Part shown: positions 31,407 through 38,591 of the stretch, piece after piece
Numbering within the stretch: the stretch's first letter is position 1
Layout: each line of letters begins with the position of its first letter
Assembly: GCA_963693305.1 (NCBI GenBank)
Contig: OY855906.1
Span: forward strand, 30,793,491 to 30,857,490
Direction of reading: 5' to 3'
Source of the DNA: Meandrina meandrites
Taxonomy: Eukaryota > Cnidaria > Anthozoa > Scleractinia > Meandrinidae
Length of the DNA: 64,000 bases
Position numbers and translations under genes: made by a program
Notes under the pieces: generated by a model
What the model was told of the DNA's origin: nothing
Databases searched by the model: none
What the model saw: only the letters and a program-made list of their open reading frames with translations

Positions 31407-32000
31407 TCACTCTGACTGGGCGAGTTTTTTTAATATCTCTGCACGAATCTCTTCCTCCATCGTTTTTACATCCACCTGCGGAAGCGTCGGTGTTTTGTTT
31501 TTTTCTCTTATCGATCTCTTCATCTCATAATACTTTTCACACTCTGATTTTATTAAAACAAACTCTTCATGACTTATTGAATCATTCGTCAACGATTTAG
31601 AGACGATGTCTTTTATCGTGTTTATCTTCGCTTGGCAGACAGAGACGGTCTTTTCATGCTTACTCACCTTATTAGATATAGCTTTTGCAAGACTCGCTGT
31701 CGCTACGCTCGTCAAGGCGCAGACACCTCCGACAACGCCTAATGCGACCGATACGGGAAGCCCGACTCCGGTAAGTCCCGTTCCCAATCCTCCTCCGCAG
31801 AGAGCGACAGAGAGAGTTCCGCTGCCTGTGGACAGATTTAACAGTGCACTCCTTGCACGTTTATACTTTTTGTATATTTTTTCACAATCCTGCAGATCCT
31901 TCTCGAGAAGGGATAACCAATCTGCACACTGTTTTAATCTAAAGTTTTCACCGGTGTATTCGTTTGGCAACTGAGGGTATATCTCTCTGTAACTATCCAT
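31407..32000 (-). CDS. Small membrane-active virion-type protein (197 aa)
   Basis: The ATG directly follows the stop of the preceding gene (TAAATG), and its TTAAAAAT box lies inside the end of that gene. Residues about 10-45 are charged (ERDLQ-like helix). A glycine-rich hydrophobic stretch follows at about 55-108 (LSVALCGGGLGTGLTGVGLP, VSVALGVVGGVCALTSVATA). The C-terminal half is helical and charged (HEKTVSVCQAKINTIKDIVS, HEEFVLIKSECEKYYEMK). The layout suggests a membrane-inserting or membrane-disrupting helix hairpin plus a coiled coil. I recall this family as recurrent in cnidarian Polinton-like loci, without a known function. Confidence 0.85.
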   Translation of the reverse strand: MDSYREIYPQLPNEYTGENFRLKQCADWLSLLEKDLQDCEKIYKKYKRARSALLNLSTGSGTLSVALCGGGLGTGLTGVGLPVSVALGVVGGVCALTSVATASLAKAISNKVSKHEKTVSVCQAKINTIKDIVSKSLTNDSISHEEFVLIKSECEKYYEMKRSIREKNKTPTLPQVDVKTMEEEIRAEILKKLAQSE

Positions 32001-32915
32001 TTACTTTCTCTTACTCTTATTTTTAACCTGTTCAACGAAGTAGACAACGACAGCGACTATCAACAACCACGCATTCTTTGCGAGAAAACCGATTGCCTCG
32101 CCCGCTGTTTTAAAGATGAAACTTGCGATCGCTCCCACCATTCCGGGAAGTATCTCTCCCAGTTTCTTTCCTATAGCTTTCAGACCGTTACCTACTCCTT
32201 TACCCAATCTAGACAGACCGCTCTTAAGATTAGATATGATCACACCGATCACTGCACCCACAGCGGAGAGAACAGCGAAGGCGGTGAAACCGTACTTTTT
32301 AAAGATGGCCTTCACTCTATCTCTGATTGACATGCGTTCCTCTATCGCTTCGTTCTCCCTCTCCAGATTCTCTATCTCTTCTCTCTGCTGTTCAATGTTA
32401 CGATCGATGTTCTCTCTCTCATTCTCTCTTGCATCTTTACGTGAAGACTCGAGATCTTTGACTTTCTCTCTTCGCCTCGTTATCTCATTCTCGTTACCCT
32501 CGATCACCTTCTCCGCAGATGGACCGAGACTCTCTTTTATGGTCTTCGGTAATTTTTCGTTAAGTTCACCATCCGGTTTAAAAAGAGGGTAACTCTTACC
32601 TCCCTTTCTTTTCATTCTTACGACCACTCGATCATACTCGTCTATGTCAGATGTGAAAGAGGAGTTGGCAGGATTGACCTTCGGATACTTCTCTCGGATT
32701 CTTTCCCAAGCGTCATCTCTCCTCTCCTCTCTTCGTATCAGAGGAGTGTTCTCATCGATAAAAGAGGTCTCTTCATAATTGCGATTATCAAAACCTCTAT
32801 CTCTTCTCGATGTCGAGGTCATAGGTATCATCTCTCCATCATCATCGTCATCACCGGGGTCGACCGGTTCAAAAGGATTCTCTCTATCGGGTATCTCTGT
32901 CGGGTCAACGTCCAT
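32001..32915 (-). CDS. Coiled-coil protein with C-terminal transmembrane segments (304 aa)
   Basis: The N terminus is acidic and proline-rich (DPTEIPDRENPFEPVDPGDD). The middle (about 140-200) is a highly charged coiled coil (ESSRKDARENERENIDRNIE). From about residue 205 there are hydrophobic stretches: YGFTAFAVLSAVGAVIGVII, then a glycine-rich amphipathic part (RLGKGVGNGLKAIGKKLGEI) and a final anchor (AWLLIVAVVVYFVEQV) before a basic tail. I recall this C-terminal arrangement from many cnidarian Polinton-type loci. It may be a virion membrane or membrane-lytic protein. The leader carries a perfect 12-bp hairpin directly before the ATG. The next gene starts at the base after its stop codon. 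Confidence 0.87.
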   Translation of the reverse strand: MDVDPTEIPDRENPFEPVDPGDDDDDGEMIPMTSTSRRDRGFDNRNYEETSFIDENTPLIRREERRDDAWERIREKYPKVNPANSSFTSDIDEYDRVVVRMKRKGGKSYPLFKPDGELNEKLPKTIKESLGPSAEKVIEGNENEITRRREKVKDLESSRKDARENERENIDRNIEQQREEIENLERENEAIEERMSIRDRVKAIFKKYGFTAFAVLSAVGAVIGVIISNLKSGLSRLGKGVGNGLKAIGKKLGEILPGMVGAIASFIFKTAGEAIGFLAKNAWLLIVAVVVYFVEQVKNKSKRK

Positions 32916-32942
32916 GATTCTTTACTTGATAAGTAAAGAATC
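32916..32942 (-). promoter_or_regulatory. Perfect leader hairpin next to a start codon
   Basis: GATTCTTTACTT and AAGTAAAGAATC form a 12-bp stem with a 3-nt loop, directly abutting the ATG at 32915. It overlaps the TTTAAAGA box region of this gene. It could affect translation, end the upstream transcript, or serve as a palindromic protein-binding site. A role is inferred. Confidence 0.45.
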
Positions 32943-32976
32943 TTTAAACTTATTATTTGCTTGATAATCTTTAAAC

Positions 32977-33387
32977 TTAAAATAATCTACTCGCAACGTA
33001 ACCCAACACCAACATCCCTCCTCCGACGTAGGCCATCTCACCCATTCTCTGATCATCACTCGGTCGGTAGTAATCAGAGAGTCGGGGTTCTTGAAGAGAG
33101 TAATCAGGATGTGTCTGACTATAGAGTTTAAAAGCCTCATCAGTGTTCGAGAGATTTAAATTAGCCTGATGCTCTTCTCTCTCTTGCTGATTATACCAAT
33201 CCAAAAGTATCTGTCTCTTCTCTTGGTAAGCTGCGTAATCTCTTTGGTACTTTTCCAAGGCTTTATCGTGTCGAATTCTCTCCGTGTCCGTATGTAATCC
33301 GCTCAGATACTTTGCCAAATACGATCCTCCGACAAAGGCGGTGGCGTTCAAAACCGCTCCTCCTATCATTAACGCAATCGTCGCCAT
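32977..33387 (-). CDS. Two-anchor small virion-type protein (136 aa)
   Basis: The N-terminal hydrophobic segment (IALMIGGAVLNATAFVGGSY) is followed by a long charged helix (ERIRHDKALEKYQRDYAAYQ; KRQILLDWYNQQEREEHQAN). A conserved-looking LSDYYRPSDDQRMGE precedes a second hydrophobic tail (MAYVGGGMLVLGYVASRLF). I recall the GGAVLNAxAFxGG and LSDFYxPSDxQ patterns as a widespread cnidarian Polinton-associated family, so the gene is a real member of such elements. A candidate virion membrane or minor-capsid component of unknown role. A TTAAAGG box lies about 26 nt before the ATG. Confidence 0.87.
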   Translation of the reverse strand: MATIALMIGGAVLNATAFVGGSYLAKYLSGLHTDTERIRHDKALEKYQRDYAAYQEKRQILLDWYNQQEREEHQANLNLSNTDEAFKLYSQTHPDYSLQEPRLSDYYRPSDDQRMGEMAYVGGGMLVLGYVASRLF

Positions 33388-33432
33388 ACCGAAGGTTAAT
33401 ATTATTGGTGAAACCTTTAATATGAATAACCT

Positions 33433-33648
33433 TTAAGATGGAAGAATTTTCTGTTTCTCTAAATAATCTTTCAAGTACATACTTCCGGAAAGAACGGCGA
33501 CCCATTTACCGTAGTTGACAATGCTGGATGATGGATCGTTTATGAATGATTCTTTCATAGCCTTCTTCGCAATGTATCCGACTCCCGCGGAGAGGCCTAT
33601 AAGAACGGATGCATCAGTGACGGTCTTCACAAGTCTATTCTCTGACAT
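33433..33648 (-). CDS. Small membrane protein, stand-alone paralogue of the fibre anchor (71 aa)
   Basis: The sequence contains DASVLIGLSAGVGYIAKKAM and YGKWVAVLSGSMYLKDYLEK. These match the first 60 residues of the 317-residue fibre-like protein (DASVLIGISSGFGYF, YLKWVGILSGSIYLKDYMQR). Two short hydrophobic stretches suggest membrane or capsid association. A TTTAAAGA box lies 19 nt before the ATG. It probably arose by duplication of the fibre gene start, or the fibre gained this module. It could occupy similar sites without the fibre. Confidence 0.78.
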   Translation of the reverse strand: MSENRLVKTVTDASVLIGLSAGVGYIAKKAMKESFINDPSSSIVNYGKWVAVLSGSMYLKDYLEKQKILPS

Positions 33649-33681
33649 TTTTAATTTTAGGAGATTATCTTTAAACAGTTC

Positions 33682-33903
33682 TCACAGAAAGGTGTCGTAA
33701 GAATTTCCTTTACTCTTCTCCTCTTCAATTCTCTTCAACTCTTCTTCTCTCCTTATGATCATTCGGTGATAATACTCTCCGCAATCACACATTCCCCCTC
33801 CCTCAGGTATCTTAACTCCGCAGGCGCAGTTCTCTTTCGGTGAACGAAACGTAATATAAAGACTGAAGGCAATGATGGTCATTATTAAAACATTACCCCA
33901 CAT
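33682..33903 (-). CDS. Small membrane protein with paired Cys motifs (73 aa)
   Basis: The N-terminal transmembrane stretch (NVLIMTIIAFSLYITF) is followed by CACGVKIPEGGGMCDCG, two Cys-x-Cys-Gly pairs that could bind zinc or form disulphides. A charged coiled-coil tail (RREEELKRIEEEKSK) ends the protein. A TTAAAGA box lies 18 nt before the ATG. Not recognised as a named family. Confidence 0.75.
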   Translation of the reverse strand: MWGNVLIMTIIAFSLYITFRSPKENCACGVKIPEGGGMCDCGEYYHRMIIRREEELKRIEEEKSKGNSYDTFL

Positions 33904-33924
33904 TTTACAGAGGGGGGTAAATCT

Positions 33925-34878
33925 TTAATCGATCTTATTTATAAGGATCATACCGAACTTTTTATACCCGTTACCCAAACCGTCAAATATGGTTCTGGCA
34001 TCTGAGGTCTGTATAGACAGTTTTGTGTCTTTGTAAATATCTAAAACAGAGATAAAATTATACGTTTTCCAACCCCTGCCTGTGTTGGGTACCGTGATGT
34101 TGATATTATCGCTCAGACTCAGAAAGGGAGCGGGATTCAGTATGAACTGAACGGTTCCGTTATCATCCTCTGGCTCAGTCTTCAATCCATCGATCAGAGA
34201 TATCGAGTAGACTCCCGGATTCTTGATCAGTATTTTCTCTTCGTCATCCTCATTCACTATAAAATCGGAGGGATCACTCTGTCTGGTGTACCGAGTAAAA
34301 TCCTCTGTTCCGTTTGCAAAGAATCTGATGAAGCTATCATTGTTGTGTTTGAGATAACCTTTGTAAAAGACTTTTTTGGGAACGGATTCACTGATCTTTT
34401 GCAGAGTGATCGATTCTCTCTCATCGACGGTTTTATTAACATAATTGACAGTTGCCGCGTAATCGACATCTTTAGTTTCAGGGGTCTTTAGGTTATGTAT
34501 CGAATCTCCTCCCATGTCGAGATCTCCCTTATTACTCACTTTGGTATCTACGTAACTTTTATTGACTGCGTCTCTATCACCGATGGGATTGGCAAGGTTT
34601 ATAATTCTCTTCAATTTGAGATCGAGATTCTTCGGTGTCTTCTTTGAGTTAATGTCGTTATCCTTCTTCGAGTTAAGGGAATCGATCCTCTTTAAAATCT
34701 CCTCTCTCTGCATATAATCTTTCAAGTAAATACTTCCGGAGAGGATTCCTACCCATTTAAGGTAATCGATCACGCTGTCTGAGGGATCGTACAGATTAAC
34801 AAAGTATCCGAACCCTGAGGAGATTCCTATCAGAACTGAGGCGTCATAAATCATCTTGAAGATCTTCTCTTTCGACAT
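33925..34878 (-). CDS. Fibre- or spike-like virion protein with N-terminal anchor (317 aa)
   Basis: Residues 1-65 form the hydrophobic anchor shared with the 71-residue protein. A helical linker follows, then INLANPIGDRDAVNKSYVD and DSIHNLKTPETKDVDYAATV, two copies of the LxxPxxxxDAVxKxYVD repeat known from tail-fibre shafts of phages. The last 130 or so residues are beta-rich (KVFYKGYLKHNNDSFIRF; NPGVYSISLIDG; VPNTGRGWKTYNFISVLDIY), like a C1q/TNF-type trimeric head. The layout of anchor, shaft and head suggests a trimeric receptor-binding fibre. Fold is inferred by eye. A TTAAAGA box lies 18 nt before the ATG. Confidence 0.78.
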   Translation of the reverse strand: MSKEKIFKMIYDASVLIGISSGFGYFVNLYDPSDSVIDYLKWVGILSGSIYLKDYMQREEILKRIDSLNSKKDNDINSKKTPKNLDLKLKRIINLANPIGDRDAVNKSYVDTKVSNKGDLDMGGDSIHNLKTPETKDVDYAATVNYVNKTVDERESITLQKISESVPKKVFYKGYLKHNNDSFIRFFANGTEDFTRYTRQSDPSDFIVNEDDEEKILIKNPGVYSISLIDGLKTEPEDDNGTVQFILNPAPFLSLSDNINITVPNTGRGWKTYNFISVLDIYKDTKLSIQTSDARTIFDGLGNGYKKFGMILINKID

Positions 34879-34925
34879 TTATCTTAAGAGAGAAGATCTT
34901 TAAAATCTGAAGTTTACAGGAATCT

Positions 34926-35324
34926 TTAATGCATATCCATCTTGGGTACAGGAATCTTTGATTGTTGAGGTCTTTCTATCACAGAGCCTTTCTCTCGAAT
35001 AGGTGATTCCTGTAATCTCGGGGAAGGTTCAATCTCTGTATCTTTTCTATAACTAATAAACATATTCACTGCGGTCAAGACGATACCGACAAGAGAGATC
35101 GCGGTTGTGAAAGAGATCTCAGGAATCCACCCCACCGCTGTGAGATCTTTACTCTCCTCTTCATTCTCAGCATCACGTCTCTTCTTCTCTTTCAACGCCT
35201 CCTTAGCCCTTCGGTTATACTCGGCGAGTTTCTTTCCTGCGGCGACCTTCTTGGGATCTTTCTCTTTTGTTTTAACATTCTCAACAGCGGGAGCCTTAGT
35301 GATCTGCTCAACATCATCCGACAT
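34926..35324 (-). CDS. Basic single-pass membrane protein (132 aa)
   Basis: The N terminus is charged and lysine-rich (KDPKKVAAGKKLAEYNRRAK; EALKEKKRRDAENEEE). One transmembrane segment follows (ISFTTAISLVGIVLTAVNMFI), then a proline-rich tail. The KxPKxVAAGKKLAExN pattern recurs in Polinton-type small proteins as I recall. The basic half could contact DNA. A TTTAAAGA box lies 19 nt upstream, overlapping a 10-bp hairpin. Confidence 0.8.
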   Translation of the reverse strand: MSDDVEQITKAPAVENVKTKEKDPKKVAAGKKLAEYNRRAKEALKEKKRRDAENEEESKDLTAVGWIPEISFTTAISLVGIVLTAVNMFISYRKDTEIEPSPRLQESPIREKGSVIERPQQSKIPVPKMDMH

Positions 35325-35346
35325 TTAGTTACTCTTAAGCATCTCT

Positions 35347-35373
35347 TTAAATCAACAGTTTCAGTTGATTTAA
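35347..35373. terminator. Perfect intergenic hairpin, AAATCAAC family, copy 1
   Basis: A 10-bp stem (TTAAATCAAC with GTTGATTTAA) and a 7-nt loop (AGTTTCA) sit between the gene ending at 35390 and the gene starting at 35324. A near-identical stem with a different loop is at 36149-36173. Probably a transcript end or processing signal, overlapping the next promoter box. Confidence 0.5.
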
Positions 35374-35389
35374 GTTTACACAATGCTGT

Positions 35390-35677
35390 TTACACTGGTA
35401 AAAATATAAGATCATCCTCATCCATAAAAGCCCCGTGTCTCTGTACCTGATCTTTACTCATATTTATTATCACTTCCCTTCCTTTGTCGAAAGCGATTGT
35501 GATTATTTTAGAGCCTTGCTCTGTGAAAGCGATGAGATCATTACCTATAGAAAGATCCTCATGTCGGAATCTTATTGATACAGCTTCCCTATCACAAATG
35601 GCAGAGAGCAACTTTTCTCTCTGTTCTTCAGAAATGTTCACTCTGTGTTCAACGTAACGCGCATTCTCTTGAGACAT
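35390..35677 (-). CDS. Small core-like virion protein (95 aa)
   Basis: I place the start at ATG 35677 (MSQENARYVEHRVNISEEQR). An upstream in-frame ATG at 35713 lies beyond the TTTTAAAG box, which would then fall inside the gene. The pattern VNISEEQREKLLSAI, VSIRFRHEDLSIGN, LIAFTEQGSKI, VIINMSKDQVQRHG resembles a small family recurrent in animal Polinton-type loci, which usually ends in a hydrophobic glycine-rich tail like adenoviral core protein X. Here that tail is missing (ends DEDDLIFLPV). Role in the virion core is inferred. Confidence 0.75.
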   Translation of the reverse strand: MSQENARYVEHRVNISEEQREKLLSAICDREAVSIRFRHEDLSIGNDLIAFTEQGSKIITIAFDKGREVIINMSKDQVQRHGAFMDEDDLIFLPV

Positions 35678-35737
35678 TTTATTTAATAAGTGATGTGAAT
35701 TCTTTAAAATCATTTTTCTAATACTGATGAACCTTTA

Positions 35738-36124
35738 TTAGTCAATCTTCACACCCTTCATTATTAATTTACCGATAATGAAAGGCTTGAGATGCCAATA
35801 ACAAACGTAGTGAGGGATTCTTATTAAGAGAACTCCTTCATCTCTGCACATCTCATCCTTCAAAGAGTCTTTCATAACTTGATACTCGAAATCACCCACA
35901 CATGAGTGAAATAGGGGAGTGAACCTTGAGTGCTGAACACCGTCGTACTCGAATGCTAAACCTTTACCGAGAGGAGTTATAACGTCAGGGTTATAACCGT
36001 CCAACTCGAGGTTCTGGTAAGTCCAAGGATTCTTTAACCAATCGGGTCTTACCGATCTGAACTCTTCTTTGAATAACTCTTGAAATATCTTTCTGCACTT
36101 CTCTTCATATACTCCGAATGACAT
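35738..36124 (-). CDS. PD-(D/E)XK-like nuclease (128 aa)
   Basis: The core reads LELDGYNPD, then LAFEYDGVQHSRF, then DEMCRDEGVLLIRIPHYV. This is the arrangement of small Vsr/homing-endonuclease-like PD-(D/E)XK enzymes: an acidic residue in the first strand, E-x-D followed by G-x-Q-H, then K/R-x2-C near an acidic residue and a beta strand ending I-P. An N-terminal helix (VYEEKCRKIFQELFKEEF) completes it. It may resolve replication intermediates, trim termini or damage host DNA. It sits in the virion block, with TTTAAACA 20 nt before the ATG. The fold is inferred from motifs. Confidence 0.72.
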   Translation of the reverse strand: MSFGVYEEKCRKIFQELFKEEFRSVRPDWLKNPWTYQNLELDGYNPDVITPLGKGLAFEYDGVQHSRFTPLFHSCVGDFEYQVMKDSLKDEMCRDEGVLLIRIPHYVCYWHLKPFIIGKLIMKGVKID

Positions 36125-36148
36125 TTTAGTTAACTAATAAGAAATGTT

Positions 36149-36173
36149 TAAATCAACTGTAACGGTTGATTTA
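36149..36173. terminator. Perfect intergenic hairpin, AAATCAAC family, copy 2
   Basis: A 9-bp stem (TAAATCAAC with GTTGATTTA) and a 7-nt loop (TGTAACG) lie in the gap between the genes ending at 36192 and starting at 36124, minus strand. The stem is the same as at 35347-35373 while the loop differs, which points to a selected structure. Confidence 0.5.
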
Positions 36174-36191
36174 GTCAAGCTTAACAGTCTA

Positions 36192-36674
36192 TCAAGAGTC
36201 TTCTTCATTCTCCTCACTCGGTCTTAACTTTACGTGCTTAGCGACCTTAAAGAGTCCGCTAGCTAACGCTACCAATCTTCCTCCCTTCAGTACCAAGGGA
36301 CCTGCAAAGTTCGACAGTTCACGTTTAACGAGATCATCGTTCTTCAAATCTTCATTCAGTGCCTCCACATCATCCACGGGAATGACGTAAGAGATAAGAA
36401 CTGAGGCCGCGGAGATGGCTGACTCCACCAATCCGTTCGATACTTTCTTTCCCATAACCGTCTTATAACGATTGAAGTACTTCTCCACCTGTTTGGGAGA
36501 GAGTCTCTTAATATCTCCCAGACTCATCGCTTTACCGAGAAACTCCTCTGTCGATCCGAGAGAAGCGAGTATCGCGAGTGACTCTCTCTTCACTTCGAGA
36601 TCGTCTTCCTCATCGGGGGTCTTATCCTCTTTAACCTCCGGTATCTCTTCGATATAATCTTCAACGTTCGCCAT
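36192..36674 (-). CDS. Unknown virion-block protein (160 aa)
   Basis: I choose ATG 36674 (MANVEDYIEEIPEVKED). The frame stays open further upstream, but that would overlap the ATPase gene, and a TTTAAAAGA box sits 18 nt before this ATG. The N terminus is acidic. A helical region follows (LGDIKRLSPKQVEKYFNRYK), then a mildly hydrophobic stretch (LVESAISAASVLISYVIPVD) and a tail with LVALASGLFKVAKHVKLRP. Not recognised. Its place next to the ATPase suggests a virion or packaging role. Confidence 0.75.
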   Translation of the reverse strand: MANVEDYIEEIPEVKEDKTPDEEDDLEVKRESLAILASLGSTEEFLGKAMSLGDIKRLSPKQVEKYFNRYKTVMGKKVSNGLVESAISAASVLISYVIPVDDVEALNEDLKNDDLVKRELSNFAGPLVLKGGRLVALASGLFKVAKHVKLRPSEENEEDS

Positions 36675-36696
36675 CTTTAAATTACTAAGTCTTCTT

Positions 36697-37317
36697 TTAA
36701 ACCGGTATTTCGAGATAACACTCAAACGGATATCTGAGGCAGAGACAGAGTCGAGCGTATCTCTCCTCTTTTAACACTCTGTTAAATACTCTCTTCGTCT
36801 CTGTGTCTAAATCTCCTCCGTAATCATCGAAAAGGGTCTTCATTCCGATCTGTGAGGGATTGTGAAAAGCGACCACGCAGGCGACGTTCTCTCGGAAGGG
36901 TTTCGCTATAGATGTCAACTGCTGTGTTATCACCCATACACTCAATCCGTCGTGTCTCCCGGAGAAAGCGAGGTCGATAAATTTATTAGATCGATGCTTC
37001 AGGTCTTTGGAGACGGCGCAGTCGTCAAGAATTAAAAGGGTGTTTGTTCCGGAGAAGAGATCTGACATTGCGGACAGAATGTCGTTAATCTCTTCACTGT
37101 TACTCGAATCCGGAGAGAGGATGAAGAAGCGTTTATCACCTTGGGCAAACCCTCGGTAGGTCCTGTTCTTCGCATAGGTCGGGCAGATCAGAACAATGTA
37201 CTCAAAGACCTTGCGGAAGGGTCCTCGTAACTTCTCTATTAGGTACTCTGTCTTCCCGCAGTTCGTTGGCCCGGTTATGATCATGTTAAAGGGAATCTTA
37301 TCTCGTAACTCATTCAT
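36697..37317 (-). CDS. ATPase: Genome-packaging ATPase (A32/FtsK-HerA-like)
   Basis: The protein has 206 residues. The Walker A motif is ITGPTNCGKT (residues 14-23) and Walker B is TLLILDDC (93-100). VWVITQQLTSIAKPFRENVA near 135 fits the sensor/arginine-finger region with its typical Gln. Size and motif spacing match the short packaging ATPases of Polintons, virophages and related DJR viruses, which pump DNA into preformed capsids. It starts 8 nt after the capsid gene stop, on the same strand, so the two may share a transcript, though a TTAAAATC box lies inside the capsid gene end 22 nt upstream. Confidence 0.93.
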   Translation of the reverse strand: MNELRDKIPFNMIITGPTNCGKTEYLIEKLRGPFRKVFEYIVLICPTYAKNRTYRGFAQGDKRFFILSPDSSNSEEINDILSAMSDLFSGTNTLLILDDCAVSKDLKHRSNKFIDLAFSGRHDGLSVWVITQQLTSIAKPFRENVACVVAFHNPSQIGMKTLFDDYGGDLDTETKRVFNRVLKEERYARLCLCLRYPFECYLEIPV

Positions 37318-37325
37318 TTATTTAT

Positions 37326-38564
37326 TTAATATAAGATCGATTTTAACTCTGTGTTCATGATCTCCATAAATGCGTCAGCGACCACGAACATGTAACAATT
37401 GATTTTTCCCGTTCCACCGACCTTCCTCTTGATCTCAAGTTTCACTCCGTCTCGTGTTGTGTTTATGTGAAGACCTCCTCCGTGAATACCGTTGTCATAG
37501 AAGGTTCTCAAATCGATCCAGAGAGCGAACTTGTCTGTGTAGAAATCCTCTTCCTTCACCTTTCCCGCTCCGCCCATTCGTCTCTTGATCGATTCCCAAA
37601 AGTCAGATGGAATCATCCCCTTTGAGAAGAGTCGGTTGGGCATACCGTCAATGTTGATGTTGATTGATTTAATGTCAGGATTTACAAACTTTTCGGTGTC
37701 TCGTTCTCCCTCTTTATAATCCTCTTCAAACAGACAGAGTATACCCGTCATCGACTTTCTCGGAAGATTGATGTGCTCGTTAATTACGTTGCCGTCCGGT
37801 TTTGAGATGGGAAAACTTCTGTGAAGGATTACGTTCTCGTAGTAGAATCCTTTGCCGACCTTATAGGAAGAGGCGGCCTCACTAGCCAAGTATTCACTCG
37901 TGATGCATCGATACTCCAACTCAATGTTAGTCAATTTATAGGTCGGTGTTTTCTCCTTCTCTTTTTTATCGTGATTCACTATCTGATCGACCTTCGGAAG
38001 AGAGATCTCAAACAACAGAGGATGAGGAAGAGCTTTCGGATAGAGAGCGCCGTGATCACTGAGAACGGTATGGTCGAGAGGTATAACGTATTTGGTGTTG
38101 TGAACTGTGGCGAGGGTGACCTCCTTTGCGTCAGTTGTGCTCTTATCCCCTGCAGGTGTACGAAGTTTTCTCATATTCTCGGATGAGATTCCCTGTCTTA
38201 ATCTGTCATCTCGATCCTCGAGAAAGAGGTCATGGTAGGTCTGAAAGAGATCGTATCTCTCTGTGGTCTGAAGTATCTCTCCTCCGAAAGAGACCTTGAG
38301 CTGTTTAACGAGGTTTCGACCGACGTTATTCACGAGGGTGTTGTTTGCATGACCTCCGACTTTCATGTCAAAGAGAAGTTTAACGCTTCCCGGTACGATG
38401 ACTACGTTTTCTGACAGTTTGGGAATGTAGATACTGATCGTCTCACCGGGATTCGCTGATGAGGGATTAAATGTGATCCTGTTGAGAGATGACTCCGCCT
38501 TAAGACCGAACGGTTCTATCGGTACTCGGTTAGGATTGATAATCTCTGCGATAGCGTGCGACAT
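37326..38564 (-). CDS. MCP: Major capsid protein, double-jelly-roll type
   Basis: The protein has 412 residues. The N-terminal part (NPGETISIYIPKLSENVVI, GSVKLLFDMKVGG, then VKQLKVSFGGEILQTTERYD and LFQTYHDLFLEDRDD) follows the usual order of Polinton and virophage capsid proteins, beginning the first jelly roll. The C-terminal part has FALWIDLRTFYDNGIHGGGL and INCYMFVVADAFMEIMNTEL. I recall this as the animal family often labelled F54H12.2-like. It is shorter than the roughly 500-650 residues of many Polinton capsid proteins. It would form the pseudo-hexagonal trimers of an icosahedral shell. The gene diverges from the integrase across 27 bp. The fold is inferred from sequence order and needs a structure prediction. 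Confidence 0.85.
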   Translation of the reverse strand: MSHAIAEIINPNRVPIEPFGLKAESSLNRITFNPSSANPGETISIYIPKLSENVVIVPGSVKLLFDMKVGGHANNTLVNNVGRNLVKQLKVSFGGEILQTTERYDLFQTYHDLFLEDRDDRLRQGISSENMRKLRTPAGDKSTTDAKEVTLATVHNTKYVIPLDHTVLSDHGALYPKALPHPLLFEISLPKVDQIVNHDKKEKEKTPTYKLTNIELEYRCITSEYLASEAASSYKVGKGFYYENVILHRSFPISKPDGNVINEHINLPRKSMTGILCLFEEDYKEGERDTEKFVNPDIKSININIDGMPNRLFSKGMIPSDFWESIKRRMGGAGKVKEEDFYTDKFALWIDLRTFYDNGIHGGGLHINTTRDGVKLEIKRKVGGTGKINCYMFVVADAFMEIMNTELKSILY

Positions 38565-38591
38565 TTTAAAAGAGAGAAAGATTATTTTTAA
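38565..38591. promoter_or_regulatory. 27-bp divergent promoter between capsid and integrase genes
   Basis: The start codons of the capsid gene (38564, minus) and integrase gene (38592, plus) are separated by TTTTAAAAGAGAGAAAGATT and seven more bases (ATTTTTA). A TTTTAAAAGA box reads toward the integrase 18 nt before its ATG. On the other strand TTTAAAAAT reads toward the capsid gene 19 nt before its ATG. Both promoter boxes must work within this span, in part overlapping the neighbour's start. Confidence 0.6.

Noticed and set aside
32116..32592. 158-codon plus-strand ORF in the virion block
   Set aside because: It is antisense to the coiled-coil region of the 304-residue gene; its Ser/Leu-rich content reflects the complement of charged codons.
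33925..34878. Phage origin because of tail-fibre-like repeats
   Set aside because: Shaft repeats of this kind arise in many viruses. The surrounding genes, terminal repeats and integrase are of Polinton type.
36675..36725. Upstream extension of the 160-residue protein
   Set aside because: It would overlap the ATPase gene and has no ATG at the far end; the promoter box places the start at 36674.
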